Source: Formicarius rufipectus (taxonomy: Eukaryota; Chordata; Aves; Passeriformes; Formicariidae). From it: DNA of 64,000 nucleotides. Every line of letters begins with the position of its first letter. Within the stretch, counting starts at the first letter, position 1. Shown one piece after another: positions 34,661 through 46,100 of the stretch. Made by a program: the position numbers and the translations under genes. Location of the stretch: the NCBI GenBank assembly GCA_013399695.1, contig VXAU01000197.1:530303-594302 (forward strand), in the 5' to 3' direction. Under the pieces are notes generated by a model that was not told the DNA's origin, ran no database searches, and worked only from the letters and a program-made list of their open reading frames with translations.

Positions 34661-37164
34661 CTACAGTACCTGACAGGAGGACTGGGATAACAGAGTAGCA
34701 CTTGGATATCAGTGGAGATCTTGTCCCACCAATCTGAGAGCCGTGGGATAGTCCGGCAAGGCTGCTACAGTCCTGTCCACTGTGACCAGTTCAGCAACTG
34801 GAAGGAGAACCCAGAAGTCCTGCTCCCCAGTTCCTCACTCTTGCATCACTGGAAATATTTTGTGTACAACCCTGTTAATTAAAACTTTGCTAGTAGACAC
34901 TTGAAGTAATGAAAACCAATACACACCTGCCAGGTCTAAAGACATTTTCTTCAGCGAAACTATTAGATCAACATACACTAAAACCTGGCCTGTAAATGTT
35001 TTGGCCCCAGGGCTTTTCTCATAGTACATTTAAAAAAATGTCAACCCAAGTTAATCCTCCTTCTAACAGTGGGTAGATATGGTTTATCTGATTGAAACAA
35101 CAGGACAAAGGGATTTCACTGACTTTATTTTTATTATCATTAAAGTAAATGTTTTTGCATCACTGAAAAAAAAAAGTTGTTGGAAAGTTATCTTGTGCTG
35201 TGAAATAGAAGTTGTCCCATGCAAATCTTGATTCAATATTATTATACACTACTGTAAACAGCATGGTGTTGACTCACAGAGATCAGGGGAAGGTGTATTT
35301 CAGTTAGTCTGTTAATTTGTTCATTTGTTTCCAGTTCCTGCTGGGGCAGTTGGATTCCAGCTGCTGGCTCTGCTGGTTACGCTTTTCCTTCCCTCAGCCT
35401 GCAGGCTCTAAGGTCAAGCAGCACTGCTAAGGACATTCCATGTTCCATGGTTGTTGTTCTTCTGCTTCTTGGTTTGTAATCCCACCTCCTCCCTAATGAG
35501 ACAGTGAAACTTATCTGCCTTTTTTGTAGTGGACTGATCATTGAGTTGGTCCTGACCATAAATTTAAACAGGTACACTCAGCCCTGTGCAGGAAGGAAAA
35601 TATGGCAGGTAGATGAAGTAAACCACACAAATAAACCTGCTCCTAAGAGCTCTGTTAGGCAAGGAAAGTCCTGAACACCACTCTGCTAAACAGCTACCCC
35701 TCCTCACTTGCTCTCATTTGGATAAAAGTGTGTTACTAATGAATGAAAAAGAAAATTCCACTCATTCCCCAAATGGGAAGACAAGGCAATGGGCAGCTCC
35801 CTCAAGAGGAGCCTGTTCGTACTGGTCTTGTGTTTCATTCCACCTCGAGGTAGTTACCCACTGCCTTGGCTTTGCTGCTGGCACAGCTGCACCAGGCATT
35901 AAGATGTTAATCCTCCTTTCCCATTAGCACTGGCCAGTGCTGAACATAGGCCTGACACATGGGTGTTCCATACATCCCAGGGCAAGAGCCTAGCTGCTTT
36001 CCTAGTGAACACAGCACAGGTAGGTAAAACACAAAAAATGTTTGCATAAATCTCTGTAAAGCACAGGCACAGAGGGGAGAAATTACCTCAGACCTCCTTT
36101 TTATGGCAATGCTTCTTGCACCCATAAAACAGGATCATTAGCTAAAAGCCCTTGACCTCCCAGGCTTGTCTCTCTCTACAGGGCTGTATTTAGGAATAGA
36201 AATGGGATCTGGCAATTTTTAAAGATTCAGATTCCTTAATCATTCATGGTGGGAGAATGTCACTGAATGGGGATCCACACATAAGCCCCCAAGATGGGAA
36301 AATACAGGGAGCTTTTGGTTGCTAAGGAATAAATGAGGTTAAACAGAGCACATATCCTTTCCTCATGCAATGCCTGTCTGGTGGGAATGAGAAACCCTGG
36401 ATTTGGTATGCAGTGGTTTGGTGTCTCTAGAAACATCTGGATGGCAAGACAGGTCTTTGAGTATTGTTGTGTATGTTTCTGGCTGCAAAGCCCTGTTTCC
36501 TCTCACCATGAAAATACCTCTCCCGATGATATGATGGGGGGATCCACCTTCCAGTGGGTTAAGAGATTTATTTCACAGCAGCTGTGACAGGGGTGTAGGT
36601 AGAACGTACATGTGCCATTATACATACAGGCAGCTGCTCTGTACACACCTGCCATGGGGACACGAGGGAGGGCAGTGATTTATCTGCAATCATCAGTGGA
36701 AAAAAACATGTACCAACCAGGCACAGTCTTGTTTTCCAGCTCTTCTGTGAAGACTAAGAGCCCTTCTCTTAGTCTCTGTCTTGCTTTGAGCCCATTGCAG
36801 CTGGTTTGTGCAGGATGTGAAGCCACAGTCAATTCTCCCTGACAGAGGACAAGATGTTTAAATCCAATAGAGTCATTCAGAGCCCCTGCTGTGGAAGGCA
36901 GCCTCCTTCCCATGCCTTTTTGGATACCAAACACATGCAGTGCTATAGCAGGAACTTGGCCCATTTTGAACCCAAATGTGCAGATCGGATTTCCACTTTA
37001 AAATACTTAGCCACAGAGGAGCAAGCCAAAAACAGTAGTGTGGAAACAGGAGATGGAATACTACGACACAGCCACATTTGGGGACTTCTCTTCAGTTTTC
37101 CCTCGTAGGTTTGTCATTCTTGTTGCTTTCTGTGCAATCTACAGCTGTCTGAGTCTAATGAGCC

Positions 37165-37230
37165 AAAGGAGTGTCCGAGCCTCGGTTGGGTGCGCGCTGG
37201 CTCAGCAGCCACAGCTGCACACGGGAGCAG
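37165..37230. promoter_or_regulatory. Minor CpG cluster
   Basis: Six CpGs within about 65 bp (CCGAGCCTCGG, GTGCGCGCTGG, CACGGG, AGCGAC). Too short to qualify as an island; recorded because the surroundings are CpG-poor. Confidence 0.3.
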
Positions 37231-37959
37231 CGACACATCCTGGGGTGGCTGGGCTGGGTGTAGGGGGTGGCACCAGCTGCAGCTCTCCAACTGTGGGAAA
37301 GATGTGTGGGGAGGCTGAGGCTGCTCAGGCAGTGCAGAGGGGCTCAGGAACAGCAGCTATGTGTTGTTAGTCTCTTTGAGAGCCATCATATCCCCCTGTG
37401 CACGGTCAAATGGGGTTTAGACTCTTTGATACAGCATTAGTTGCTATTAAGCTGCTGAGGGAATTCTAGCTGTTTGCCAGGCTGAGGAAGAGGCGAAGGG
37501 AATGCAGAATCCAAATGCAGGGTGAAATGAAAGGCACTTTCTGGGAAATAGCTCGAGGCCATGGCAGATATTCATCCAGACTTTCCCAAAGTGGGATTTA
37601 CTCTTCAACAGAGAAGAGTGTTTTGCAGCATCATACACATCTCTCTGAACACAGAATATTCTGTACACAGACTGATGAAGAAGTCAGCACAAGTCAGCAG
37701 AGCAAAGTACACACAAGAGCCTTACTCAGTGAAGGAGTCAGATAGGAAAGTGGAAACTGAGTTTTATTATAGGTGGAATTTAATGAGCTAGAACTAAGCT
37801 TTCCAGAGACAGCAGGATCTGGCCTCCTCTCTTACCAGATGTGTGCACACCCAAGAACAGGAGGAAAAAATAAACTGGCATGTGCCTGTAGATGAATAGC
37901 AAAATCAGACATAAAATACATCAGCAATGCTCAAAATATAGGAAAGAAAAATAATCAAA

Positions 37960-38320
37960 TAGCAATAGTCTTTTAGTGATTTCAGAAGGGCTATATCAGG
38001 AACCCTGTTATTTAAAGGGCTACAAAAATAATTAGTAGCAAAAAGGCTCATTGAAAACCCGATTCTGTTGCTACATGTTTTGAATGTTTGCTCTTATTTG
38101 CAAAACTGGAATAATAGCATTTTCAAGTGTTTATGAGAATGGGATTTGTATCAAGAGCAAAGGGATTTTTCCATGTGCCAGTCATTTAAAGGATCTTAAA
38201 AATAGCCAGAACTGAAGAGATGCTAATATTCCAGTTAAGTTTTCACATCAGTGGTCACTTTACTTTAGTGAGGCCATATTTATAAGAACACGTAGCGTTA
38301 TTTTGTAACATTAGACTATA
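37960..38320. promoter_or_regulatory. AT-rich non-repetitive block, conserved-element candidate
   Basis: A stretch of AT-rich but high-complexity DNA without simple repeats. It contains a MEF2-consensus match TTAAAAATAG (38196-38205), ATAATTAG (38028) and ACACGTAGCG (38287) with rare CpGs. Texture suggests a conserved non-coding element; this is a visual judgement only. Confidence 0.25.
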
Positions 38321-41300
38321 GTGTATTTAGAAGGGGTATGGTTTCAGACTTTTATTCCCATCTCCCTGCTGCAACTCAGCTCAAAAATGCTCAGACAGCT
38401 GATAGAGGAGAACAGTGCTGGCTGCTCACAGCACATTCAGGAGCATGAACTGCAACAAAAGACTAAAGGCTGGATGTTGAAGTGTTTATTTCAGTGACTT
38501 TAAGGCTTTAGACATAACTTATAACCACTGGTACCAGTGTAATGGTGAATGTGGATGAGGTTCTACATCCTCTGATGAAGTTTTCTCCCTGATTATGATT
38601 TTCAGATGTAGAAGTTTCCCCAGGATGTAGGAAAAGTAGCTAGGAAAATCTGATCACAGGCTCACTGGCTCCAGTTCACTGTGCTGTCAGGTGTACAGTC
38701 CTACACAGGGAACTGGGGGGCTGCCAAGCAAAAATGTGGGACTGATGGATGTAAATACACAGCGTCAGCAGCATCATCAGAACTTGCCCTTCTTGGGGTA
38801 GTGTGTGCTCAGCCGCATCAGTAACAGCAATTCAAGAACAGATACAGGGAAGCAAATTATCCACTGTAAACCTTAGTGGGAGGCAGTTACACTAGGTTTG
38901 AGCAGATGGGGGAAGCTGGTGGTTCACCAGGGAGGAAGGAACCACAGTAAGTGACCCAAATGGCAGTGTTCATTTAAGGTTAGAACAGGTTAGTGGATGC
39001 CTATCCTAAGGGAAGTTATAAGGGGCACAAAAGCCAGCTAATCATCACAAAATCTTTACTCTTTAGCTGTAATGCAATTAAAAATCTGCCAACTGAGAAT
39101 TACAGGTGCCTCAATAAAGTAAAGTAAAGAGAAGTTCAGATGGGACAGTGTGAGAAACTCTCCCATCAGTTCTCAAACACAGCCTGAAGTCAATTCTGGA
39201 GTCCCAGAGATGGCTCTTCCATGAGCACAAGCTCCAAAGAGGCTGGACCCAGAGATACTTCATGGGAAGCATTTTGGATGCTGAGTCAGCACCGCCACAC
39301 CTGGTAGCCCTGAGTTTTCCATGGATGGTTCCTGTGGGCTGAACAGAACTTGTTTATCTGCTCAGCCCAGCCCAGCATGGGAGGATTGCAGGCAACATGA
39401 ACAATAAACAGGGGATTCTGGCAGCATGATGTCACTCTGGCTGGCCCAAACACTGTAGGGTCCCTGCCAAGTTAGGTCACTTAAGCAAATACTTTGAATG
39501 GGTTTAAGAGACAGCTAGACATTTTTATGAGGAGAAAGGAGATTTGCAGATGCAAAGACAAAGCAAGGAGGTGCATTTGTGATAAGTTTAAAGGGCCACG
39601 CTCATTGGGCCAAGTGGCCATTTCCTGCCTCGCTGTTCTTTGCTTCCGCACATGTGTTTACAGAGGAGACTATGCTGTGGTTGGGTGCACAGCCACTGCT
39701 TTGGGGTAGCCTTTGGCAGAGCACGGGCGATCATCATCAAAGAGAACACTTTCCATGGAGGAGGTGGCTAAAAATAGTTGGTAGGACAGTCCAGATTGAG
39801 TCAGGGTTGTTCCTGAGATTAGATTTGACTATCTCATGAGTCATTTAAAAATTCTGCCCTAGAGAAGATAAGGACAAGATGGCAGGTAGGAACAAGTCAC
39901 CAAACTAGTGAGCTCCTAGAGGAATCATTCCTCCTGGGATGTACCCAGCTGGCACTACAGAGACAGCATTTCCTGGCATGGTGGAGAAAGAAATTATGGC
40001 GCTATCTGCCCGGCACTGTGTAGCTCCATCAGGGCCACTGACTGAGTATCTGGTAATGCTATTTATTTTATGAAGCATTCTTAACTTTACAAAGTTAAAT
40101 CTGTAATCAACCATTGATGCAGAAGCTTCCAAAGTCCTTCTCTATGAAATCTGGTAAAAAACTAGGTCACAGCAGGAGGAACTCTTGCTATGTACATTTG
40201 ATGAAAGGAAGGAAATTCCTTGCAGAAGTCAATTTCTTGGGACAGATTCTGGATCTCCACTACACCCAGCCTTGCTCATCCCACTAGAAGTTTGAAGTAG
40301 AAGACTGTTAAGCCTTGGAGACCTGACTCCTTCCCATTCCTCTTTACTTTCTGGATCCTCTCAGAAGCACCTATTGGCCTGAGGCAGTGAACTCTCACAA
40401 ATCTCACCATTCTCATAAGATTCCCAGCCCCCTTTCTAGACAAATGTGGTTCTTCTCTAAGTCTGTTTTCTTGTAACCCATTTTCTCAGCCATAATAATA
40501 ATCAGAGCACTTTTGTTCAAAGAAATTCAACTCTCTTGAAACACCAGTTGAACCTTAAACCCTCTTGACACTTTTGAAGCTGGCAGTGGAAAGAAGACAT
40601 ACCATAGGGTTGTCTTGATTTGTTTTTCACTGCTCCTGTCCCTCATGTCTGGCAGAGTCATCCAAGCCCAGCCCAGAGTGAATCCTCCCAGGGTTTCAAC
40701 TTCTTTCTCTTTTTGCCTGGTAGAAGAAATTTTGTTACAACTCCTGAGCAATGGATCTTCTTCCATAGTGAAAAATGAGAGGAAGAAATGATGCAACATG
40801 ATGCCACAGAAAATAAGGGTTTATTTTTTACTTCTGTCCTGTGTTCATGTCATTGTCTACTGTAGGAACAATTGCTTCTGCAGAAACGACTGTGGCAGGT
40901 CGGGTGTTTTTGTCTGTCTCCCTGCTGGCCCAAACCAAAGGAGAAGGAACCAAACCTGCCTTCAGGTTTGGAAACATTTAATTCCCATCTTCTTCAAACT
41001 CTTGCTCACTGTAGCAGAACTTGAAGGTGAGTTCTCAAGAGGTTCTTCATGGTCCCTCTGTCCTGAACAGGAGCAATGTGAAAACACTGGAGACTCCTGA
41101 CAGAGTCTGTTTCCAAAGGATTTTCTGGCCCAATCTTGCAGGTATAGGCAGCTCAGATTCTTAGAGTCTTATGGCACCCACTCTCCAAATCTCTTCTGTA
41201 TTGTCCTGTCAGTAGTTTGCATTACAGGAAAAATCCAAAGCCATTTTCTCCATCCAGGTGGTCAGTCTGTAGTGACACTGTTACAGGTTCTGATGACCAT

Positions 41301-42486
41301 TTTTAAGAAAAATTGTTTCTTTTGCTCTTTGAAAATAATGAACAATTTGTCATGTCTTGGATCAGTTCCTCCAGCTCCAGCAGGAAAGAACACACCTACA
41401 CGCACAGGCAAAGACTCGGACGAAAACAATTTATCATACAACTTTCTAACTTTAAGCTCCTTTATCTTCTGAGCATGTGTCTCCAAGGCAACCACTTAAC
41501 TACCAAAGGTTTTCCAACATGCTGCATTTCACATAATCTATCTCTTTTTCCAGAATTTGAGTTTAGATCCTTGCTTAAATACCTCAGAACTGTTTAAAGA
41601 AAAGAGAGCAAAGAAAAAGAAAACAACTGTGCTGTATTTTTAGCAAACTAGCAGTGGTGACTTACATGACAGTGCTATGATGAAATTCTTTGACTGTAAT
41701 CACTTGGGTGGAGGTAAATTGTTATTGATACAGAGCAAAAGTATAGAAATAATTGAAATAAATGCTAAATTTATCTAACCCATTCCCTTTCTCTGTGTCT
41801 CATGGGACTTCAGACTGGCTTAGGAATCTCAGGAGGACCATGAATTTCTGTTTCCCCTTGCTTCTGATGAAGCTACAAATACGTCAAGAAGAAGTGGGTT
41901 ACTCTGTTCATTTTTGCTCATGTTCTGTTGAAAAACAGAATTGTCCTTAGAAATAAGAAGAGGAAGGAGAGATATGCCTGGCTTTTTCTGGATTAACAGC
42001 AGAGTTTAGTTCATGTTGATCAAAGCTCAGAGCAGGGGTGGGTTTGAGTGTGATCATTAATATGTTAGAAACAGAACTAACATTGCAGAAGTGAGACCCA
42101 CAGCAGCTCTGCCATCCTTTTATGCTGTCATCTGCCAGGTTTACCCTTATCTCAGCCCAGTGCTGATCTTTATCCCCCCTGCCTAATTGAGGTTGCAGAT
42201 AACACAATATTTTCACTCTGGTGCTCCATCAGTTCCTTCAAGACAAAAGTTTAGAATCCTAGTGTGTTAAAGAGGGAGATTGATGTGCTTCCTCAGCTGA
42301 TGGAGGCTGTGACAGCACATTCAGTGCTCTCTTAGGAACAACAGAGGAAGTACAGCTTTCTAGGATGGAGGTTGTTCATGCTGCTTCATTTCTGTTGTCC
42401 AGCTTTGTATCAAGAGGACGCCAATGCAGGTGGCATTCTGCAGCACTGCACCTTCAGCTGCAAATCCTGCGATATCTGACAGATTT

Positions 42487-42527
42487 TGAGTCACGTTAAT
42501 TATTCCACGTGTACAAAAGCAAGGTCA
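42487..42527. promoter_or_regulatory. Compact AP-1 / homeodomain / E-box / half-site module
   Basis: Within 41 bp: TGAGTCA (42487, consensus AP-1), TTAATTA (42496, homeodomain), CACGTG (42506, bHLH-Zip E-box) and AGGTCA (42522, nuclear-receptor half site). Each is a consensus-quality match. Function is inferred only from motif density. Confidence 0.35.
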
Positions 42528-43073
42528 GTTTTGAAATGCCGTTCACTCTGCAAGAGACTTTCAGTCCTTCCCAAGTTGCAGTTCTAAGGGTTCATTCCAT
42601 TAGGGATGAAACACGGAAAAGTGAAGCGTTTTCAAATGGTGACTATAGGGAAGAAAATTGTCTAGTTCTGATATTCCATAACCACAACAAAAAACCTCAC
42701 TAGCAAGTTATTCTGTGAGTAGCAGAACTAAGGAACCAGAGTTGGTTCAGCTTTGAGGTTTTGTATGAGTGCACTGTAAGAACTGCAGCTTCCCTTTAGC
42801 CTCCACGAGCCTCAGCAGGGCAGGATCAGCCCGTGCTGCCACCAGTCTGGGGGACTGTGCCTGTGGCTGCCAGGTGCTGCCTGCCCCTCCCTTGGGGCAC
42901 AGCAATGGAGTCTCTTACCCCAAATCCCTATTTCTACAGAAGTCATGGAAGTTCTGTTGTCTTGGTGTCATTTGTCATGATTTTAGAATTTTGCATGTGA
43001 TGAACGAGAAAATGAAATCATTTTCTAATGACAGATAATAATAATTTTAACCAAATGTTAAAAGTGTACAATG

Positions 43074-43092
43074 TAATTGATGTTATCAATTA
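43074..43092. promoter_or_regulatory. Inverted pair of homeodomain-type sites
   Basis: TAATTGAT (43074-43081) and ATCAATTA (43085-43092) are perfect reverse complements with a 3-bp GTT spacer, within an AT-rich run at 43020-43140. Paired homeodomain factors bind inverted TAAT sites at short spacing, but their usual spacing is between TAAT cores and differs here. Confidence 0.3.
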
Positions 43093-43140
43093 GAGAAGCT
43101 GTGTTTAATAAAACTGTAGTTTGGAATCAGTATATAAAGA

Positions 43141-46100
43141 AAACAGTTGGGCAAGTGGTGGTGTGTGAGGGCAAACAGATTGTCAGACACAGGCACAAGT
43201 GTCCCTTGCATGCTGAGTAACATCTCTCACAGCGACAGAAGTGCAGTGCAGGTGTTTGGATGTAAAGTAGGAAGGATTTTGCATGTTACTACCATTAAAC
43301 TGGGATTATGCTGTAAAGCTGGGGTGTGACTGCAGTCATCTTTCTCTTCTTCATAAAGACACTTAAAACAAGGGAAAACCTTCATCTAGGCACAGTGGGT
43401 ATAAACTTTATGTACTGTAACTAACTCTATAACCTCTGCAACCTCATCTGTCTGGAGACCAGTTCTCATAGTATCCATGAAACGAAGGCCTCAGGCAAAT
43501 GGTTTGTGCAGTGTCTGTGCAGGCTCTCAGATGTACACAACACCATGAGACACACAGAGGCCCAGAAAGTAGAAATAGTGGTGTAGAGAAAGGGACAGAT
43601 CTGCCAAACTCCTGTCCTGGGACCTCTAGTGAGCATAATTTTCTTTTGTAAGACTAGAGATCCTTTTTGTTACCCTTACCCACAGGTAATCTATAATTAC
43701 TCCCCCCAGAAGAGATTGCTATGGAGGTAAAGGCAGACATTTGAATTTTGCTAGTTTTTCATTCTCCCATGTGTTCTTTCTTGGGTTTTCCAAATGTCAC
43801 AAATCCTCCCCTGCAGATCTGATAAAGCCAGGGCTCCCATTAGCTGAAATCCAAAGAGAAGTTTTGATCAAGAGAGACTGGGTTTTATTCCCAGCAGCAG
43901 AAAAGTGATCTGCATCTCTTGTTCACATTTCAGTAATGTGGAGGACTGAAACTATATCCCCCCCCCTTTCACCTGACTTTGCAAGCCACTGTGTGCTCGT
44001 GGGAGTGGTTTCATGGGGTAACAACGAGGAGGTTACTGGTGTTATTAGGAAAGATGTCAAAAGGGGAATCTGCTGCAAACTGAGAAGAAGTTTAGTGGTG
44101 ATGTGCAACTGCTTCTGCTGCCAGGCTGGGTGCAGGGGCACCTTTACAGAAGGGCCTGCAGCAAAAGAGCCTTTTGCTGCTGTTTGAGCCAATGTGGTCT
44201 CCACAAGCAGCTGTAGCCAGATGTAGCTGGGGGCATTGCACCCCTCAGTAGACCCTCTTGTTTGTGCTCTCAGATGTTGTTTGGGGTTGAGCCTCTGAGG
44301 TCTTAGCTTAGAGTCATGAGCAGAGCTGCTGGCCTGGCTGCCCTTGGGTTGCAGGAGGGCATTTGTTCAGAGAGATCTCTTCCCTTCTCCAGCACTTGCC
44401 AGCAGACTGGCAGGATTTTTGGCACAGGTTGGCGGTGTGCCCATCTCTGCTCTGTGCTTTCAGACTGGTTTTTGCTGAAAGATCTGTATTCAACACAGAT
44501 TTGTCCTACAGACAGAGTTGGCTGGAATGCAGGAGGGAGATTCCTTCCACTTGCCTCTCTCAAGGAATAACATTTATTGGGCTGCCATTATTAGTGGCCA
44601 GTTCTCCCAGCAGTGATGGGAACCACCATCAGCAGAGAGAACATCAGCACTATCCACAGAGGAGCTTGGCAGGAACCCCAGTCAGCCAAGCCTGACAAGC
44701 ATTTAAACCAGATCCCTTTACAAATGGGAAGAAGTCATAAAATCTGGTGTGAAACCTTAGTCCTGGCTTCAGCTGTCAGTGACTTTAATGGCAAAAGTGC
44801 TCTGTCTTCATTTCATGAGCATTTTACTCCATTGCCTAATTCCCAAAGGGATTGGGAGAAGATTGACCCCACAGTAGCACTTCAACTAGAAGCAGAGCAA
44901 TAAAAAATGAGAAAGGAATAAGGAAAAAATCCCATGTACTAAACAGCAGCCATTCTGCTGCCGGTTTTCAGCACAGGCAGGTGCTTATGGGGTTTTCATA
45001 TCCTCTTTATGGGAGCACTGCAGTAAATGCTGCTCTCAGGATGTGCAGAGCCCTCAGCCAAAGGAGGACCTGCCTGTACCTGTAGAGAGGAAAATAATTC
45101 CTACTCCTCAGTGACAAGCCAAAATTCTTCACAAGTATGTGCTGGGAATTACAGACCCAGCCCTATTAAGAGCAATAAATTTGTACCAGGGATGTTCTTG
45201 GCCCGCTAGTGAGAGTAAATTGACACTTTCTGGTGCTGCAGCCTCCTGCCAAAGGCGGAGGAGAAGTAACCCAGGTAAAAGTGATCTCAAAAGGGTTTTT
45301 TGTAGCCTGGCTTTTGGAATGAGAGCCAAATTCTAGCCTTGTGTGAGCCTCTCCAAAGTGTCTTGAAGCTAAAATACTGTGCTTCATTTATTACAGGCAG
45401 AAGTGTTTCTTGATCCAGAAAGGAAAAGACAGAAGCAGGGAGAAAAGAGCTGAAAGAGAGGGAGACAGAGTGGCCACAGCCAGGCATGGGTGCAGCACCT
45501 GGCACTGCACAGGCTGCATTAGGAGGGCATTGCACAGAAAGCCAGGTAGAAAGAGCCTTTCTGTCCCCTGCTGAGGGCTGATCCCATCTAAACTGCACAG
45601 ACTGCCAAGCTCACCAACTGGGGGACAGGTCCAATCCATCTGATGTGTTTATGCAACACTAAGAGCTCCTGAGTGGCAACTGGGAGACATGCCCTGACCA
45701 CAGCTGCCTGGAAAAATAGAGAGGCACCTACTAGTAGTGTGGGACTTGCTGAGCCTTCCTCATCTACTTGTGCTGGGAGAGGTGTCTCCACAGCCCTGTA
45801 TATGCCTTTTATTAATCTCCCAGTGTTTTGAGAAGGAACTGTTCAAATATTTTGCTGCAAACAGTTTTGTGGGTGTGAAAACACACCCAGCTTGAGGACA
45901 GAGGCAGAGAGCTGAAGGCTGAGTGAGGAACCAACCTGCTGACATGGACTGGAGGAAGACTGACAGGGCTGTGGTCTGCAGCCTGCATGGCACTGGCAGG
46001 CAGCACAGGAGAGTGAGCAGCAGCATCTGCCCTTCGAGCAGAGAGCAGGCAAGAGGCACTTCTCCAGCCTGGGCCTCCTCCAAATAAGCAGTGTATTTAG

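Larger units (their letters stand above)
34661..43020. other. Non-coding stretch, no gene seen
   Basis: No frame exceeds about 110 codons. Between 37860 and 39500 there is AT-rich unique DNA with almost no long open frames. I see no exon, RNA gene or recent mobile element. Confidence 0.72.
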
